Shown: positions 8,768 to 21,519, counted from the stretch's first letter. The stretch: DNA of 44,801 nt from Saccoglossus kowalevskii (GCF_000003605.2 NW_003119425.1:967332-1012132), one strand, 5' to 3'. Notes: a model not told the origin generated them from the sequence alone. Made by a program: numbers and translations.

Positions 8768-11467
8768 TGATTCAAATAAATGATTCAATTCAAGCAATAT
8801 GTACAAATGATCTAATCATGCAATATGTACAAATAATTTAATCATGCATTATTTACAAATGATTTAAATCAGGCAATATGTACAAATGATCTAATTATGC
8901 AATATGCACAAATGATTCAATCATGCTATATGCAAAAATGATCTAAATCGTGCAATATGTACAAATGATCTAAATCATGCAATAAGTAAGAATGATCTAA
9001 ATCACGCAATATGTAAAAAACGATCTAATCATGCAATATATACAAATTATCTAATCATGCAATATGTATTTACAAATGATTCAAATCATGCAATATGTAC
9101 CAATGATCTAATCATACAATACGTATTTTCAAATGATTCAAATCATGCAATATGTACAAATGATCTAATCATACAATATGTATTTACAAATGATTCAAAT
9201 CATGCAATATGTACAAATGATCTAATTATGCAATATGTATTTACAAATGATTCAAATCATGCAATATGTACAAATGCTCTAATTATGCAATATGTATTTA
9301 CAAATGATTCAAATCATGCAATATGTACAAATGATCTAAATCATGCAAAATGTACAAATTATCTAAATTATGCAAAATGTACAAATAATTTAAATCAGGC
9401 AATATGTTCAAATGATCTAATCATGCAATATTTACAAACAATTTAAATCAGGCAATATGTACAAATGATTTAATCATGCAATATTTACAAATGGTTTCAA
9501 TCAGGCAATATGTACAAATGATCTAATCATGCAATATTCACAAATGATTTCAATCATGAAATATGTACAAATGATCTAATCATGCAATATTTACAAATGA
9601 TTTCAATCAGGCAATATGTACAAATGATCTAATCATGCAATATGTAAAACTGATCTAATCATGAACTATGTACAAATGATCTAATCATGAAATATGTACA
9701 AATGATTTAATCATGCAATGTGTACAAATGATCTAATCATGCAAAATGTACAAATGATCTAATCATGCAATATGTAAAAACAATCTAATCACACAATATG
9801 TAAAAATGATCTAATGATACAATATGTACAAATGATCTAATCATGCAATATGTACAAATGATCTAATGATACAATATGTACAAAAGATTTAATCATGCAA
9901 TATGTAAAAACAATTTAATCATGCAATATGTAAAAATGATCTAATCATGAAATATGACAAATGATCTAATCATGAAATATGTACAAATGATCTAATCATG
10001 CAATATGTAAAACTGATCTAATCATGAAATATGTACAAATGATCTAATCATGAAATATGTACAAATGATCTAATCATGCAATGTGTACAAATGATCTAAT
10101 CATGCAATATGTAAAAACAATATAATCATGCAATATGTAAAAATGATCTAATCATGCAATATGTACAAATGATCTAATCATGCAATATGTAAAAACAATC
10201 TAATCATACAATATGTAAAAATGATCTAATCATGAAATATGTACAAATGATCTAATCATGCAATATGTAAAAACAATATAATCATGCAATATGTAAAAAT
10301 GATTTAATCATGCAATATGTACAAATGATCTAATCATGCAATATGTAAAAACAATCTAATCATACAATATGTAAAAAAGATCTAATCATGAAATATGTAC
10401 AAATGATCTAATCATGCAATATATAAAAATAATCTAATCATGAAATATGTAAAAACAATCTAATCATGTACTATGTAAAAATTATCTAATCATGAAATAT
10501 GTACAAATGATCTAATCGTGCAATATGTAAAAACAATCTAATCATGCAATATGTAGAAATGATCTAATCATGAAATATGTACAAATGATCTAATCATGCA
10601 ATATGTACAAATGATCTAATGATACAATATGTACAAATGATTTAATCATGCAATATGTACAAATGATCTAATGATACAATATGTACAAATGATCTAATCA
10701 TGCAATATGTAAAAACAATCTAATCATACAATATGTAAAAATGATCTAATCATGAAATATGTACAAATGATCTAATCATGCAATATGTAAAAATAATCTA
10801 ATCATGAAATATGTAAAACAATCTAATCATGTACTATGTAAAAATTATCTAATCATGAAATATGTACAAATGATCTAATCGTGCAATATGTAAAAACAAT
10901 CTTATCATGCAATATGTAGAAATGATCTAATTGTGCAATATGTTCAAATGATCTAATCATGAAATGTGTACAAATGATTTAATCATGCAATATGTACAAA
11001 TGATCTAATCATGCAATGTGTACAAATGATCTAATCATGCAATATGTAAAAACAATCTAATCATGCAATATGTAAAAATGATCTAATCATGAAATATGTA
11101 CAAATGATCTAATCATGAAATATGTAAAAATGATCTAATCATAAAAATATGTACAAATGATTTAATTATGCAATATGTAAAAATGATCTAATCAGGAAAT
11201 ATGTACAAATGATTTAATCATGCAATATGTACAAATGATCTAATCATGCAATATGTACAAATGATCTAATCATGCAATATGTACAAATGGTCTAATCATG
11301 CAATATGTACAAATGATCTAATCATGCAATATGTACAAATGATCTAATCATGCAATATGTACAAATGATCTAATTGTGCAATATGTACAAATGATCTAAT
11401 CGTGGAGCATGTTCAAATTATCTAATCGTGGAATATGTTTAAATGATCTAATCGTGCAATATGTGTA
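8768..11467. repeat. 26-bp minisatellite, about 100 copies, with higher-order structure
   Basis: The array consists of head-to-tail 26-bp units built from ATGATCTAATCATG followed by CAATATGTACAA, with recurring variants (AAAAAC for ACAAAT, GAAATATG for GCAATATG, TTTAAT for TCTAAT). From 8768 to about 9056 the units are degenerate. From 9057 to about 9330 a 57-bp dimer repeats exactly (TGTATTTAC-type words at 9065, 9122, 9179, 9236, 9293). After that, 26-bp units dominate, with a 156-bp six-unit repeat (10118 and 10274) and a 14-unit repeat of about 363 bp (10468 and 10831). The 129-codon frame at 9057-9446 is a by-product of the repeat. Confidence 0.97.
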
Positions 11468-11988
11468 CAGGTTTTTATCCTCGCGTTATTCGTTGCACAA
11501 TATGGCGCAACATGCCACCGGGTGTGTTTTGAGAACACCGTTCATCATAACGTATTTTTGAATCAAATAAAAATGTATGTGTGACATTATTGAGAAATTG
11601 ATGTTATTTTGTAATAAGCGTTTGCTTTCTCGTGAATGATGCCGACTAGTCTGAACTTGTCCGTAAAAACTCCGCCAATAGCGCCGCCAGCCCTAAATCT
11701 TGTGTATAATTGTGGGAAATGGACGCATTTGATATAATTGCAATTGCTTAACAACTATGGAACATAGAAATTCATATACAAAACAAAGCAAATACCACCA
11801 GTTCACACAATTACACTGGGACAGTTTAAAAGCCAGCATGTCGTGTTAATTTCGAGTTTTGCCAACACTGTTTGTTAAAGAACGGAAATAAAACATGATG
11901 TCATTAATATGTACATACGTCTGGTTTCACACCGAAACTGGCGAAGTGGCGAAGAGTTCAATTTTGATGTGATATCTTGTTTACAGGT
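11468..11988. other. right flank of the satellite, no gene
   Basis: Ordinary AT-rich sequence. ACAATATGGCGCAACATGCC at about 11497 resembles CAAATATGGC words on the left flank. Confidence 0.4.
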
Positions 11989-12082
11989 TTAAAGAGCCAG
12001 GAGTCGCTGTACCGAGTCGTTTTCGATATGAGTCCCATGCGACGCGTGTAAAAATATATTCGAACGACTGTGTCGTTTTTAA
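11989..12082. mobile_element. internally shortened TTAA element, 94 bp
   Basis: TTAAAGAGCCAGGAGTCG at the left and the core word TTCGATATGAGTCCCATGCG match the family at 5279-5410. It closes with TTAA at 12079-12082, but the right inverted end is largely lost. Confidence 0.6.
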
Positions 12083-15000
12083 GGAAGTTCAATGTCAAAC
12101 GTATACAAAGAAAGCCAGACTAATATCCTAGTTGTCCTGCCATGCTGGGGAATTCACTTTAAGTTTATTTGATACACTTTTTTTACTAGCATTCATGTAT
12201 TAAATTATAGTGCACCTTTGTCAAGAAACTGCCTGTGTCACTCGATTGATTATGATGCAAAATTGTACATTCTGGTCAAATCGAAGTATAATTCATATAA
12301 TACCATAATGCAACACTATAAAAGCGTCACCATAAACTGATATACGATCGGAAAGCAATTTGTTGTTCAACTCCTCATGATAGACTTTCTGAATATTCAC
12401 TTCGAACCGTGTTTTTACACAGGCCAAACTTATACAGTCGCTAAAGGTGTACAGAGTGATCACAACTCAGTACGTTGAGTGGTGCAGTGAAAATATAAAA
12501 CCTATTTATATAATGCAGTCAATAATGTGCATTTACATATATTTTGAGTCATTTTATTCAAATGAGGATGTCATACCATGTAATGTGAAATATATAATAG
12601 GGCGAATGTATATGTATTTTTGGAAAGCAGTGTATTAGTATTTATTTCCAATGGATTAAATGAAATGCACCTTGTAAATAATACTATCATGGTAAAATGG
12701 CTTCACCATAAATAATGTAATGTCATTCATATAATTGCCAATAATTGTAATTGTACATATGTTTAAAACGACAAAAACTTGTTTGCAAACAATGAATATT
12801 CAATTGCCACAATTACTGATTATTTAAAAGGTATGCGATATGCAGGTGGGTAAGAGTTAATCGTAATGTATCAGAACATAAAGCAAATTTAGCAAACTTT
12901 GATCATTTCACGCACATGACGAGCATTACCGTGCTCCACCCGGTTATAATGCTTGTTGTAGATTCAGTGTTATCCAGTTGAATGCCGCCGAGGAGATTCT
13001 ACAGACCATGCACGGTGGTACAGCTCGGCAGTGATAAAAGATGGTGTTTTTATAACAGCATTATCAAACATATTAGATTAGATTGACTTGAATTCAAAAC
13101 AGTTACCAGTCGTAGTCATATGATCGTTGTACGTAGCAAATCTGAAATTATATTCTCATACCACTGAATTAGCAAACACAAATATACAGTTAGTGTGCAT
13201 GCTATTTCATAAACATTAATACACATAGATTATAAACCTTTCGAGTAAGCTTAGTTGTGACCCCCCCCCTCCTACCTCACTACGCAAAGCTGTGTTAACA
13301 TGTACCCCAATGCTACACACGCTGTCCTATTAGTGATGACTGTTACGATGTAGTTACGTCGTTAGCATATATGACATTAAGTACTGAACATTAACGTATT
13401 CTTATCTTTATTTTGGTGTCTTATCGCGACATATTTCCTAATGATAAACACGCATGCGCCGTAACTTTTCAATTTGATGCTTGGGTTCATTTTAGTTAAT
13501 GTTTCGTAGTTTTTGTGAATTTACATCTGTACTTTCCCAAGTCAGTGTTGTGGCAATAAATACATAATATCAAATTGACACGTTTGGACTTGTATTGGTT
13601 TGCCATTTATCCTATCTTTATGATATGTCATAGCTCATTCACAGCTTTGAAATTTGGAGTGTAGAGGGTCAGAGACGCTCCCGTATAAAACATATTCCAA
13701 TGTACCCGCGACGTTACGTTACAATCTGTTCCTACACATGTGCGCATGTGCGAACAGAATAGGTGGTCAATCTGAATAATTGATCTACAGATATAAGAGT
13801 TATTGTTTGTTAAGATTATAAGAAATTGTCAAATCATTGCGTAATCATAGAACGGTTGAGACAACGTGCGCAGAGGATGACGACAATTTCATCGCCAAAT
13901 GCGTTACATACCTAGCAGTGGTTTTTCACTGAAATGTTGTCGGTGTCAATAAAGTTTAACAAAGACATTGGTAAATTACTGTCAAAGTCACGGCAGTTGT
14001 AAATACGTCTGTCACTGTTTGTTTGTTCGAATAAAGTTTTCCTGAATAATTAATCACGTTATCTAGTTCAGTGACAGAATGCAAAGTCCTAGTTCGGATT
14101 CTCGCAGCTAAAACCTGAGTCCGTAAATAGATAACGAAGTCATCGTCATGGTAACATTGTTGCGTTATGTTAACACAGACACTATCCTAACTGTACGTTG
14201 TATCCCAATGCAAACACGGTTGCCGAACTTTGAAAAGCTAAACAAATCTAGTTGTCACTGCAATGGCATGATACACTAAGGTACACAAAAAAGTAGAAAG
14301 GATGTAGGAATTCAAAAATCACAAAACCAGTGTGAGTTATGCATTTGTTGGATTTTTATTGCTTTATCCATTATACAATCATGCCAGTTAGAGATAAAAT
14401 ACATTTTCGATAACACAAGGGAACGTTAGTGACCGTACTTACTAGTTTTAGTTCCCGAACTTACTATATTTCACAATTCGTACTAATTTTTCACAGTACG
14501 ACCAAGACTGATTGGCTGACAACGTTACTGTCACATACAATTATTTCCTAGGTAGAATTGTATTAGTGGACAAAGAACTAAAAAGAAATTCTCATATATA
14601 TACATGTATTTCAATGACAAAATTTGGGTGATATAATGTGGACACTCGCATGGTTTTCTATTGTTTGTCTTTGATTCACTCTGTTAATATTTCGGAGCTC
14701 CATCACATACTAAATTCAAATTACAGTGAAAAGTAAACAAAAATAAACAAGCACTCTGCTAGGCTGTACGAAAATAATAAAATAAAATGTGCAACTTGGA
14801 TGTAAAAAGTTATTCTAGAATCTCCACATGATTTACCATACATACCGTTCTACAAAACCGGATTCCGTGTTTATGTGAGAGGTTTTTTTAATGTGAGAGT
14901 CACTTTACTATAAGTGCAATTAAGATTCTACATTTTTAGAAATAACTTGAGTTTCGCAGTTTGCTAAGGAAGTTCTAACTGAATTAACTCCTATAGTTTT

Positions 15001-17575
15001 GTTTTCATTCCTGAGATAAGCAAAATAAAATAAAACACATGAATGTACGTGGGTGTTTATGTTTAAATTGGAGATTATCTCATTTCCGCTCTTCAGTTAA
15101 TAAAGAAGTTTCAATCTTTTTAAGGGAGTTTTTTTTAATTTGATTTAAATTGTTCACACGGTATAGACAGTGAGTTTGTCTATAAAATACCAAATATTTT
15201 ATATATTTTATTGTTCTGTGATAATGATGCCAGAATTAAAAAAATACTTCAATTGACTAGGTTTAATTGCGTCACTAAACACTGTTGTTTATCAACAATC
15301 CCAGGTAAATTGTTGTAGACAAACAAGACACCAACATATTATAGTGAACGTTTCACAGGACAATTAAATGAAGATTCCGACATCGTCTTTTAAAACTAAA
15401 TTATTATTTCATTATTTAAGTACAAACTTCTAAATTATTATAATATTTCTATTTTTAACTGTAATTTGAGTATTTTAGTATGTTCCACTTATGGTGAAGC
15501 TCTGAAATTAACAACGACCGGCTAAATGAAAAAAAAAATGAAAAATTACACATTTTCCGGGAGGCGAGAGTCCACGTACCTGAATCCATACCCTTGGTCG
15601 CGTGGATGGTGCTAAAAATACAACAATCTATTTCTACCTAAAAAAAGTGTCTGGTCTCTTTTCTCAATTTTTCAAGAACTGATACTATCGGTAAGTAAAT
15701 AAATTTTACTGATAATATCGGTTCAATATCAAGAAAGATTCACCGAATGTTTCAAATAAGTTTTAACAACGTTGCGAGTTTCCTCGCTTGCAGTCATAAC
15801 ACTTAGTGGTATCAAAATGCTTCGTACGCCAAATTTAGATTGAAAACAATTAGTGATCACGAAATAACTTGGAAATACTCCATTCACCACATCATGTCTG
15901 ATTTCAATATATCCAAATATGAGAAACAATTCGCGCCAAAACACAAGCACGAATATAGTAAAAAAAATAAAGAGAAAATAAATTGTCTTGTCCATATGAA
16001 GAATGTGGTATGAGGATATGTTTGGACGGACAACGAAACTGGAAACGAGAATAATAACGAACTATAACTGTATATCAAACAGTTAATATGTATTTGGGAA
16101 GACTACTGCAATAATATAATTACACTGCATTAATAATGAAAACAGGGACAGAACTTATGAATACAAAACCACCCCTTCTTCATCACCGTTGCAACACAAA
16201 AGTTGGAACCATTTTGAACGATGTAAACAAAATCCCTCTGACAGGAAAAAAAGTGTAAGATTGGAGAAATGGACGTTTTTGAAGTTGTGATACCGAATAT
16301 TAATTCTCACTTGTACTGCTACTATTGGCAGAGGATTTTTGTTCTGCTAACCCTAAAGTGGCGATACTTTTTTTCACTTGTTGAGTTGCGCTAGCTAACT
16401 AATTGCTTTTGACTTGGAGGTTTGATAGCATGTGCAGTCTCAAAAAGTGCGATAATTTAACAGCTTTTTTGCAAAAGTCTCACACTTTTTCTCCATGGCA
16501 GTGAATATGAAGTACACAAATATTTGAAATTATATATCTATTTGAAGTCAATCTTTATACTAGAAGTTTCTCTAATGAGAAATTGTCAACTGATTGCTTT
16601 CCTCGAATACTGTAATTTATTATAATCGAAATATGGCAGTATCTTACGTTGTTATTTTCTCTTGAATGTAAGATAAATGATTTGACAAATATTACTCTTT
16701 GAAAATGGACAAGGATTGAAAAAAGAAATTTCTATTTTTACTATTCATTACATTTCTACAGCTGTGTAAAAATGCGCGATAACTAAAAATTAAATTGAGC
16801 TGTGGGTAGCCTGTTGTATGTATAGTCTTTGAGACTTCACATTGTTGGGAAATATATTTTAAATACTAAATCTGTCTAACGTATACAAAAAGCAACTTAG
16901 TTGAAGAAAAACAATTTCCGAGAATTATATAACTGTTAATTCTTAAAATTGCAGTGTTGCGTTTTTCGGTCACAGTTTTCGTGGATTTTACATATAGGCT
17001 TTTCCGTGTACTAATTCTTATTTTTGATCTAGAAGACTGTGAAAACAAATGTATTCTACCAAATTTAAAAATAAAAAAATAAAAGTAGGACAAATATTAA
17101 AATAAGTTTGAAAAATAACCATAAATTGTCCCACTGTACTTGCATGATCCTGATTGGATTGGATTTAACGCGACCGTGGCACGGATTATAGACGAGTTTC
17201 CACGAGGAAAGAATCGACGTAAAAAACAATAACTTCTAGGTGTGCCCTTTCCGAACTTGTCTGTTTGTCCGTATCATCAACAACTGGGACAGGCTTTATC
17301 ACATGTTGTCGAACAAATATATTTTGTGCAATGTAAGCCACCGGTTACAATTAGGACCATAAACTGTCTAAAACTGTCTGCAGTCAAGGTCTTGTAGAAT
17401 GTCGGTCACATTCCTCCTAAACTATAATAGCTATGATAAACTTCGCAAGTGTCAGTTCGCCGTAACACGGCACCCAAGTCAAGTGCGTCGGGCCGATTCA
17501 ATGCTCACTCGAATCAGTCTGACACACCGCTGAAAATGCGGCAATATTACGTGTTCAAACGGGTGGATGCACTCC
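12083..17575. other. 5.5 kb without a supported gene
   Basis: I read both strands and found only short frames of poor protein character. A C9 run sits at 13261-13269. The sequence is AT-rich with scattered A and T runs. A slightly GC-richer patch at 12930-13020 carries short open stretches in more than one frame without any motif. The part next to 17576 should contain the 3' UTR of the minus-strand gene, but I see no canonical poly(A) signal in the first 470 bases. Confidence 0.5.
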
Positions 17576-18364
17576 CTAATACACCTGCACGTTAGTCATC
17601 GATTCTACGGACGTTATAGTTAATCGCTGCTCGATTGGTGGCAACTCGCTACTGCCTCCGTTGAAAGCACTGCCGCTGAAATTAGCTATGAGTTCACTGA
17701 AATTTGGAGTATTGGGCGGATGTGTAGTGAGGCCATTCTTTCTGACTTGCGTTGAGTTGGGTTCTTTAAAGAAACTCTTCGGTAGATTCCTATTCTGCCA
17801 CGGGATGACTTGTTCGTATTTGCGCGCCTCCACCTTCGCTATCTTCTTAATCTTCTTGTGGTGCGAGTTGGCGAATTTACGGTGCTCTCGAATGTGTTTA
17901 CCGACGGCGAATTCGAAGAGCTCGTTCAGCGGACCTATCCCACTAGAACCCTTGTCCTTTAACTCGTGGAAGTTCGTATTGATGACTACAGACCGTTTCT
18001 TATCTTTCCGAGTTGGCGGTAGCTCGTCACTTAGCGAGTCACCGTTCTGGGCGATTTTCAACAGATCTGCGTAATAGAGTTCGCGGCCGGATTTTCCTGA
18101 CGAAAATCTGTCCTCGTAGATATTACACGCGTCGTCGGCGTCTTTCTTTGGCCCAAAGTACTTCTGTATGTCAGCGTTCACCATTTCTGCGAAGGATAAG
18201 AGTTGCTGTGGGACATTTAGTCCGTTCTCCGCGTTCACGATTCCCGGGGAAATATCTTCAATGTCTTCCAGATCGCTCTCGTCGTCCGATACCCACTCGT
18301 CAGAGTCTTCCTGTAACCCCGCTAATAACATGCGACTGTCCGTAATACGGCTGTCCGCCATCAT
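17576..18364 (-). CDS. PERCC1-like: PERCC1-like protein with YAP-type TEAD-binding omega loop
   Basis: This is an intronless frame of 262 residues, with more even base composition than its surroundings. Residues 20-38 are strongly acidic. Residues 54-101 hold LLSFAEMVNADIQKYFG, then NIYEDRF and RELYYADLL; residues 144-153 hold GPLNELFEFA. I associate this series with PERCC1, a vertebrate regulator of enteroendocrine cell development. A basic helix rich in H and K follows (157-182). Residues 187-202, IPWQNRNLPKSFFKEP, match the omega loop by which YAP/TAZ and FAM181 bind TEAD factors: the R, the LP and the SFF are all in register, with W where YAP has M. The two initial ATGs are adjacent, and the minus-strand TATA-like word TTTATATGAA lies about 110 bases upstream. 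The gene sits in a large non-coding territory, as developmental regulators often do. The CDS is firm, TEAD binding is a strong inference, and the PERCC1 name is moderate. Confidence 0.8.
   Translation of the reverse strand: MMADSRITDSRMLLAGLQEDSDEWVSDDESDLEDIEDISPGIVNAENGLNVPQQLLSFAEMVNADIQKYFGPKKDADDACNIYEDRFSSGKSGRELYYADLLKIAQNGDSLSDELPPTRKDKKRSVVINTNFHELKDKGSSGIGPLNELFEFAVGKHIREHRKFANSHHKKIKKIAKVEARKYEQVIPWQNRNLPKSFFKEPNSTQVRKNGLTTHPPNTPNFSELIANFSGSAFNGGSSELPPIEQRLTITSVESMTNVQVY
17759..17806 (-). other. segment encoding the TEAD-binding omega loop
   Basis: Codons 187-202 of the minus-strand gene encode IPWQNRNLPKSFFKEP. In YAP the corresponding loop uses an Arg, a Leu-Pro and Ser-Phe-Phe to dock into a pocket on the TEAD surface. 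All of these are present here at the same spacing. Confidence 0.75.
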
Positions 18365-19762
18365 GTTTGCTACAAGTCGGTCACTTCAGCTCAACAGCTT
18401 GCTCATAACACGCGAGCACACATACCAGAAGGGGATGCTGGTAGCGATAACGTACTCGGCTCGGCTAATAATTCATATAAACGACGACGTCCACTGTACA
18501 CAGACACAGACGGTTCACTGAGGCTTACTAACTTCTTTGCTGGCAGCCCGTACAACGCCGTATGTGTCAACCGACAGCTCAGTACTTAACGAATACCAAT
18601 TTATCACCGTAAAGTATTATATACAGCTCAATGATTGGATAACGTCCAATGTCATCCAGCGATCCGGTGTGACGACGAGGCTTGTACCAAACCTGCAACT
18701 GACCTTACTACTTGAGTTGACCCTAGAAAAGATAAAGCACATGTTATATATAGTGTTAGTTTACACAATGATCAGAATAGCCCAACAGTTCCTGGATAGG
18801 TTACCTCCGACCCGGACCCTTTATTAATCTTGACTGAACCTCCTGTCCGTGTTGGCTGGTAACCACCACCCGCGCCATGTCACGATTCGCTAGTTCCCAC
18901 GGTAAAACACGCACACCCAAATATAAGGTGGGTAAATTGATGCGCTATTCATCCTATGTGCCAAAAAACAAAAACAAAAACACACAAACACCATTGACTT
19001 AATAAATATGTAGTCGATGGGTCATTACGCATATTTAATCTAAAACTAAGAAATAAATTATTAAAAAAATGCATACAAATAAGCAATATGTTTGTGCATT
19101 TAGCCGAATTCGCTAAAATTGCATGTGGCTATGGTTTAAAATATTTTCTCATCACTGTGCTTCAAAAGCAAAACTTGGATTCTCAAAACTGAATAGAAAG
19201 TGGAACTGAAAACAGATAAATAAAAATTACAAAATAAATTCTGCTATGATTCTATCAAGAACTATAAACCCCATATTGGCCAATACACATAATTCACCGT
19301 CTCAATATGTGTACCGTTCCCATGTTTACAGCACGTTGCTACGAAGCCACATTGCCCTTTGTACAAAAAGGGGGCATATGTGAGCATTTATAATGACCGT
19401 ATATATTATGCCACATTTTTAATATTTGTATTTATCTGATGTTAGATATGACCATACTGGCATGTTATGATGTTATATGTTATCTTAGCCTTGCTTTATA
19501 TCATGCGAATACGCGTACTTGTATCTGTATGCAACGTTAGCAAACTTTCCGTTCAACTTGCACGAGCTTTCCCAGCGACTGAAGCGCAATTGCAGTTTCA
19601 GACAACCGTGTCACGATTAAGGAACCAAACCGTTAAAAATTACATTGGTCGAACTAGGTATTGACTTTTTGTATTTTTCGGTACGATAAATAGCTGTTTC
19701 CATGGAAATAACAGTGAGATGCGTAAATGTGGCAGGGACATATACACTATAGCACCACAATC
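18365..19762. other. 5' side of the PERCC1-like gene and intergenic DNA
   Basis: The first 130 bases probably hold the promoter of the minus-strand gene: a TATA-like word reads TTTATATGAA on the minus strand around 18473-18482, next to a GACGTCGTC word. The open frames here (18168-18521, 18537-18827, 19467-19664, all plus strand) show no motif and I do not support them. Confidence 0.35.
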
Positions 19763-19830
19763 GTAGCACCGTGTCGTACGTGACATGAGTCCCACACAAC
19801 GCATGTAAAAGACAGTTATTCAAATAGATG
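19763..19830. mobile_element. fragment of the TTAA element family
   Basis: GCACCGTGTCGTACGTGACA followed by TGAGTCCCACACAACGCATG matches the interior of the 5279-5410 element. Both ends are missing. Confidence 0.45.
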
Positions 19831-20933
19831 CTAGAACTTTTTCAACGACATAAGTGTGTAATGCCCTGATAGTTGCTGGCATGTATGATAAATTGTGTTT
19901 TGCCATTTACTAAACAATTACGATAATTTTCTCAAAAAATATGCTGACAAAATGAACGAATTCTAGGTATTTGTGAACTTTCAGTTCACGGAAAGAACCA
20001 CATTCCGGTTTGTTTTATCAGTTTGATTTCCTCAAGTATTCTCTCTCTCACGCTTACCGCAAAACAAATGTTGTTGTTTTTTTTTTGTTATTTCACAGAC
20101 TACCTCGTACCTACAACTCACTGTAGGCATTAATATTACACAACACCCAACAACACTCATGTCATCATTAATTATACATCCACTTCCGGTACAAATCCCC
20201 AGCACGCAAAGAGCGTCGGCGACATTAAAGAAGCAGGTGTCAACACCGAATTGTAAAGATTGTCTATTTCAAAATCCATTTTGATGCAATTTATGACATG
20301 AGCAACGTAAAATATGACAACTCTCATTGTAAAATGACTAGAAACCATTGCCAACGACTCGCATTCATACTCGTCGTTATGTCAACCACTTAGATACATT
20401 GACGTATTAATTGTGTGATGATTATCCTTAGTAAATTGTTATTTTAAAATTTCTTTTAAAACAATATAGACATATTAACCGTTACTAAATGGAGGTGGAA
20501 ATGCCGTCTTGTTGCTTGTTCTTAATCATGAGTCATTTTCGCTGCCATCGTGGTTGTTTTGCGCGTCGTAAACTAACTTAGGTGCCGTAACGAGGTTCAA
20601 TTTCACGACGATGTAGAGGGTGCGCGAGATCGCATTGACTCGGAACGTACGGTGAACGTAATACAAAGCATATTGCGTAAAAATAATAATATTCATATCA
20701 ATAACGAGACAGTTTATTTATGGTAATCATAATACATCATCGTGATACATGGAAGTTCAAGTGACCAGTCTGACCATTCGAAAGTATCTAACAGTCTCGT
20801 CGTGTGGTGGCGTAATAATCAGTGTCGCCTGTGTTATTGATTATTCGTGCTTTATTGCCGATTAGTAGCTTTTTAATTAGTAAAGTATAGGACATTTTTT
20901 TAATTATGTTGAATTCTTGATAATCCTGGTTAG
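19831..20933. other. intergenic, no supported gene
   Basis: A CT-rich stretch occurs near 20040 and a T9 run near 20080. Open frames are short and without motif. Confidence 0.5.
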
Positions 20934-21128
20934 GAAACAACGCTTGCTTCAAGTTTACTCAAAGTGAACAATACCCGTGTGAACAACCACACCAGAGGCG
21001 CGACTGATGCGGCTACTAAACAATCTAAATTCTACGATTGCGTCGGACAAGAAGTATGCGGCGATGGCTTATCGCATCGTCTGCCCACAAATTGTGTTTA
21101 CAGTAAACACGGAGACTGTTTAAAATGA
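20934..21128 (+). other. weak cysteine-rich open frame (possible exon)
   Basis: Following an in-frame TAG, 64 codons stay open to TGA. The last 30 residues carry four cysteines (YDCVGQEVCGDG, then PTNCVYSKHGDCLK), reminiscent of a small disulfide-rich extracellular module, but I cannot match it to a family. There is no ATG. If it is real it must be a terminal exon using one of the AG sites around 20950-21000. The local GC content is higher than in the flanks. It may well be chance. Confidence 0.18.
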
Positions 21129-21519
21129 TGCTTCATAAACTCATTTAAAGCCCACGAGTGTGGCGTTACATAATGAAACAACGAGAGGGGATGTTTGATT
21201 TGTCAGATAGCATCACCCGGTTTGTCAATATTGTCGTTAGTTTTAAAAACACATGTTTTACTTCCATATTGTGGATACAGTTTCTCATCATTTATCAGTG
21301 TGTATAAACACAGGCACGATGCCACGGTTAGAATTGTTGTTTTTCGTCATGTAGCGATAGAAACATTTACTATTATACGAACATGTCTGTTTGAAGAGCA
21401 CTCCTGTCTGTTTGAAAACCGTATCCTCGAATACATTTTCTACAAATACAAGCTCCATCATGTATCGTTGAACGCATACCTACCTCCCTCCCTTCCAACC
21501 ACATACTCAGTTCATACAT
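21129..21519. other. intergenic, no supported gene
   Basis: A 134-codon frame (21195-21599) has no motif and runs into the duplicated block; I do not support it. Confidence 0.4.

Noticed and set aside
9057-9446. 129-codon forward frame with a 19-residue repeat
   Set aside because: It lies entirely inside the minisatellite and exists because the 57-bp dimer is a multiple of three. No start context or protein character.
8768-11467. CRISPR-like array
   Set aside because: Units are contiguous 26-bp tandem copies without unique spacers, in an animal genome.
12900-13022. Short frames before an in-frame stop at about 13020 that read like protein
   Set aside because: At least two different frames over the same bases look equally plausible; no start, no homologue.
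17661-18521. Forward frames of 110-137 codons
   Set aside because: Antisense shadows of the PERCC1-like gene.
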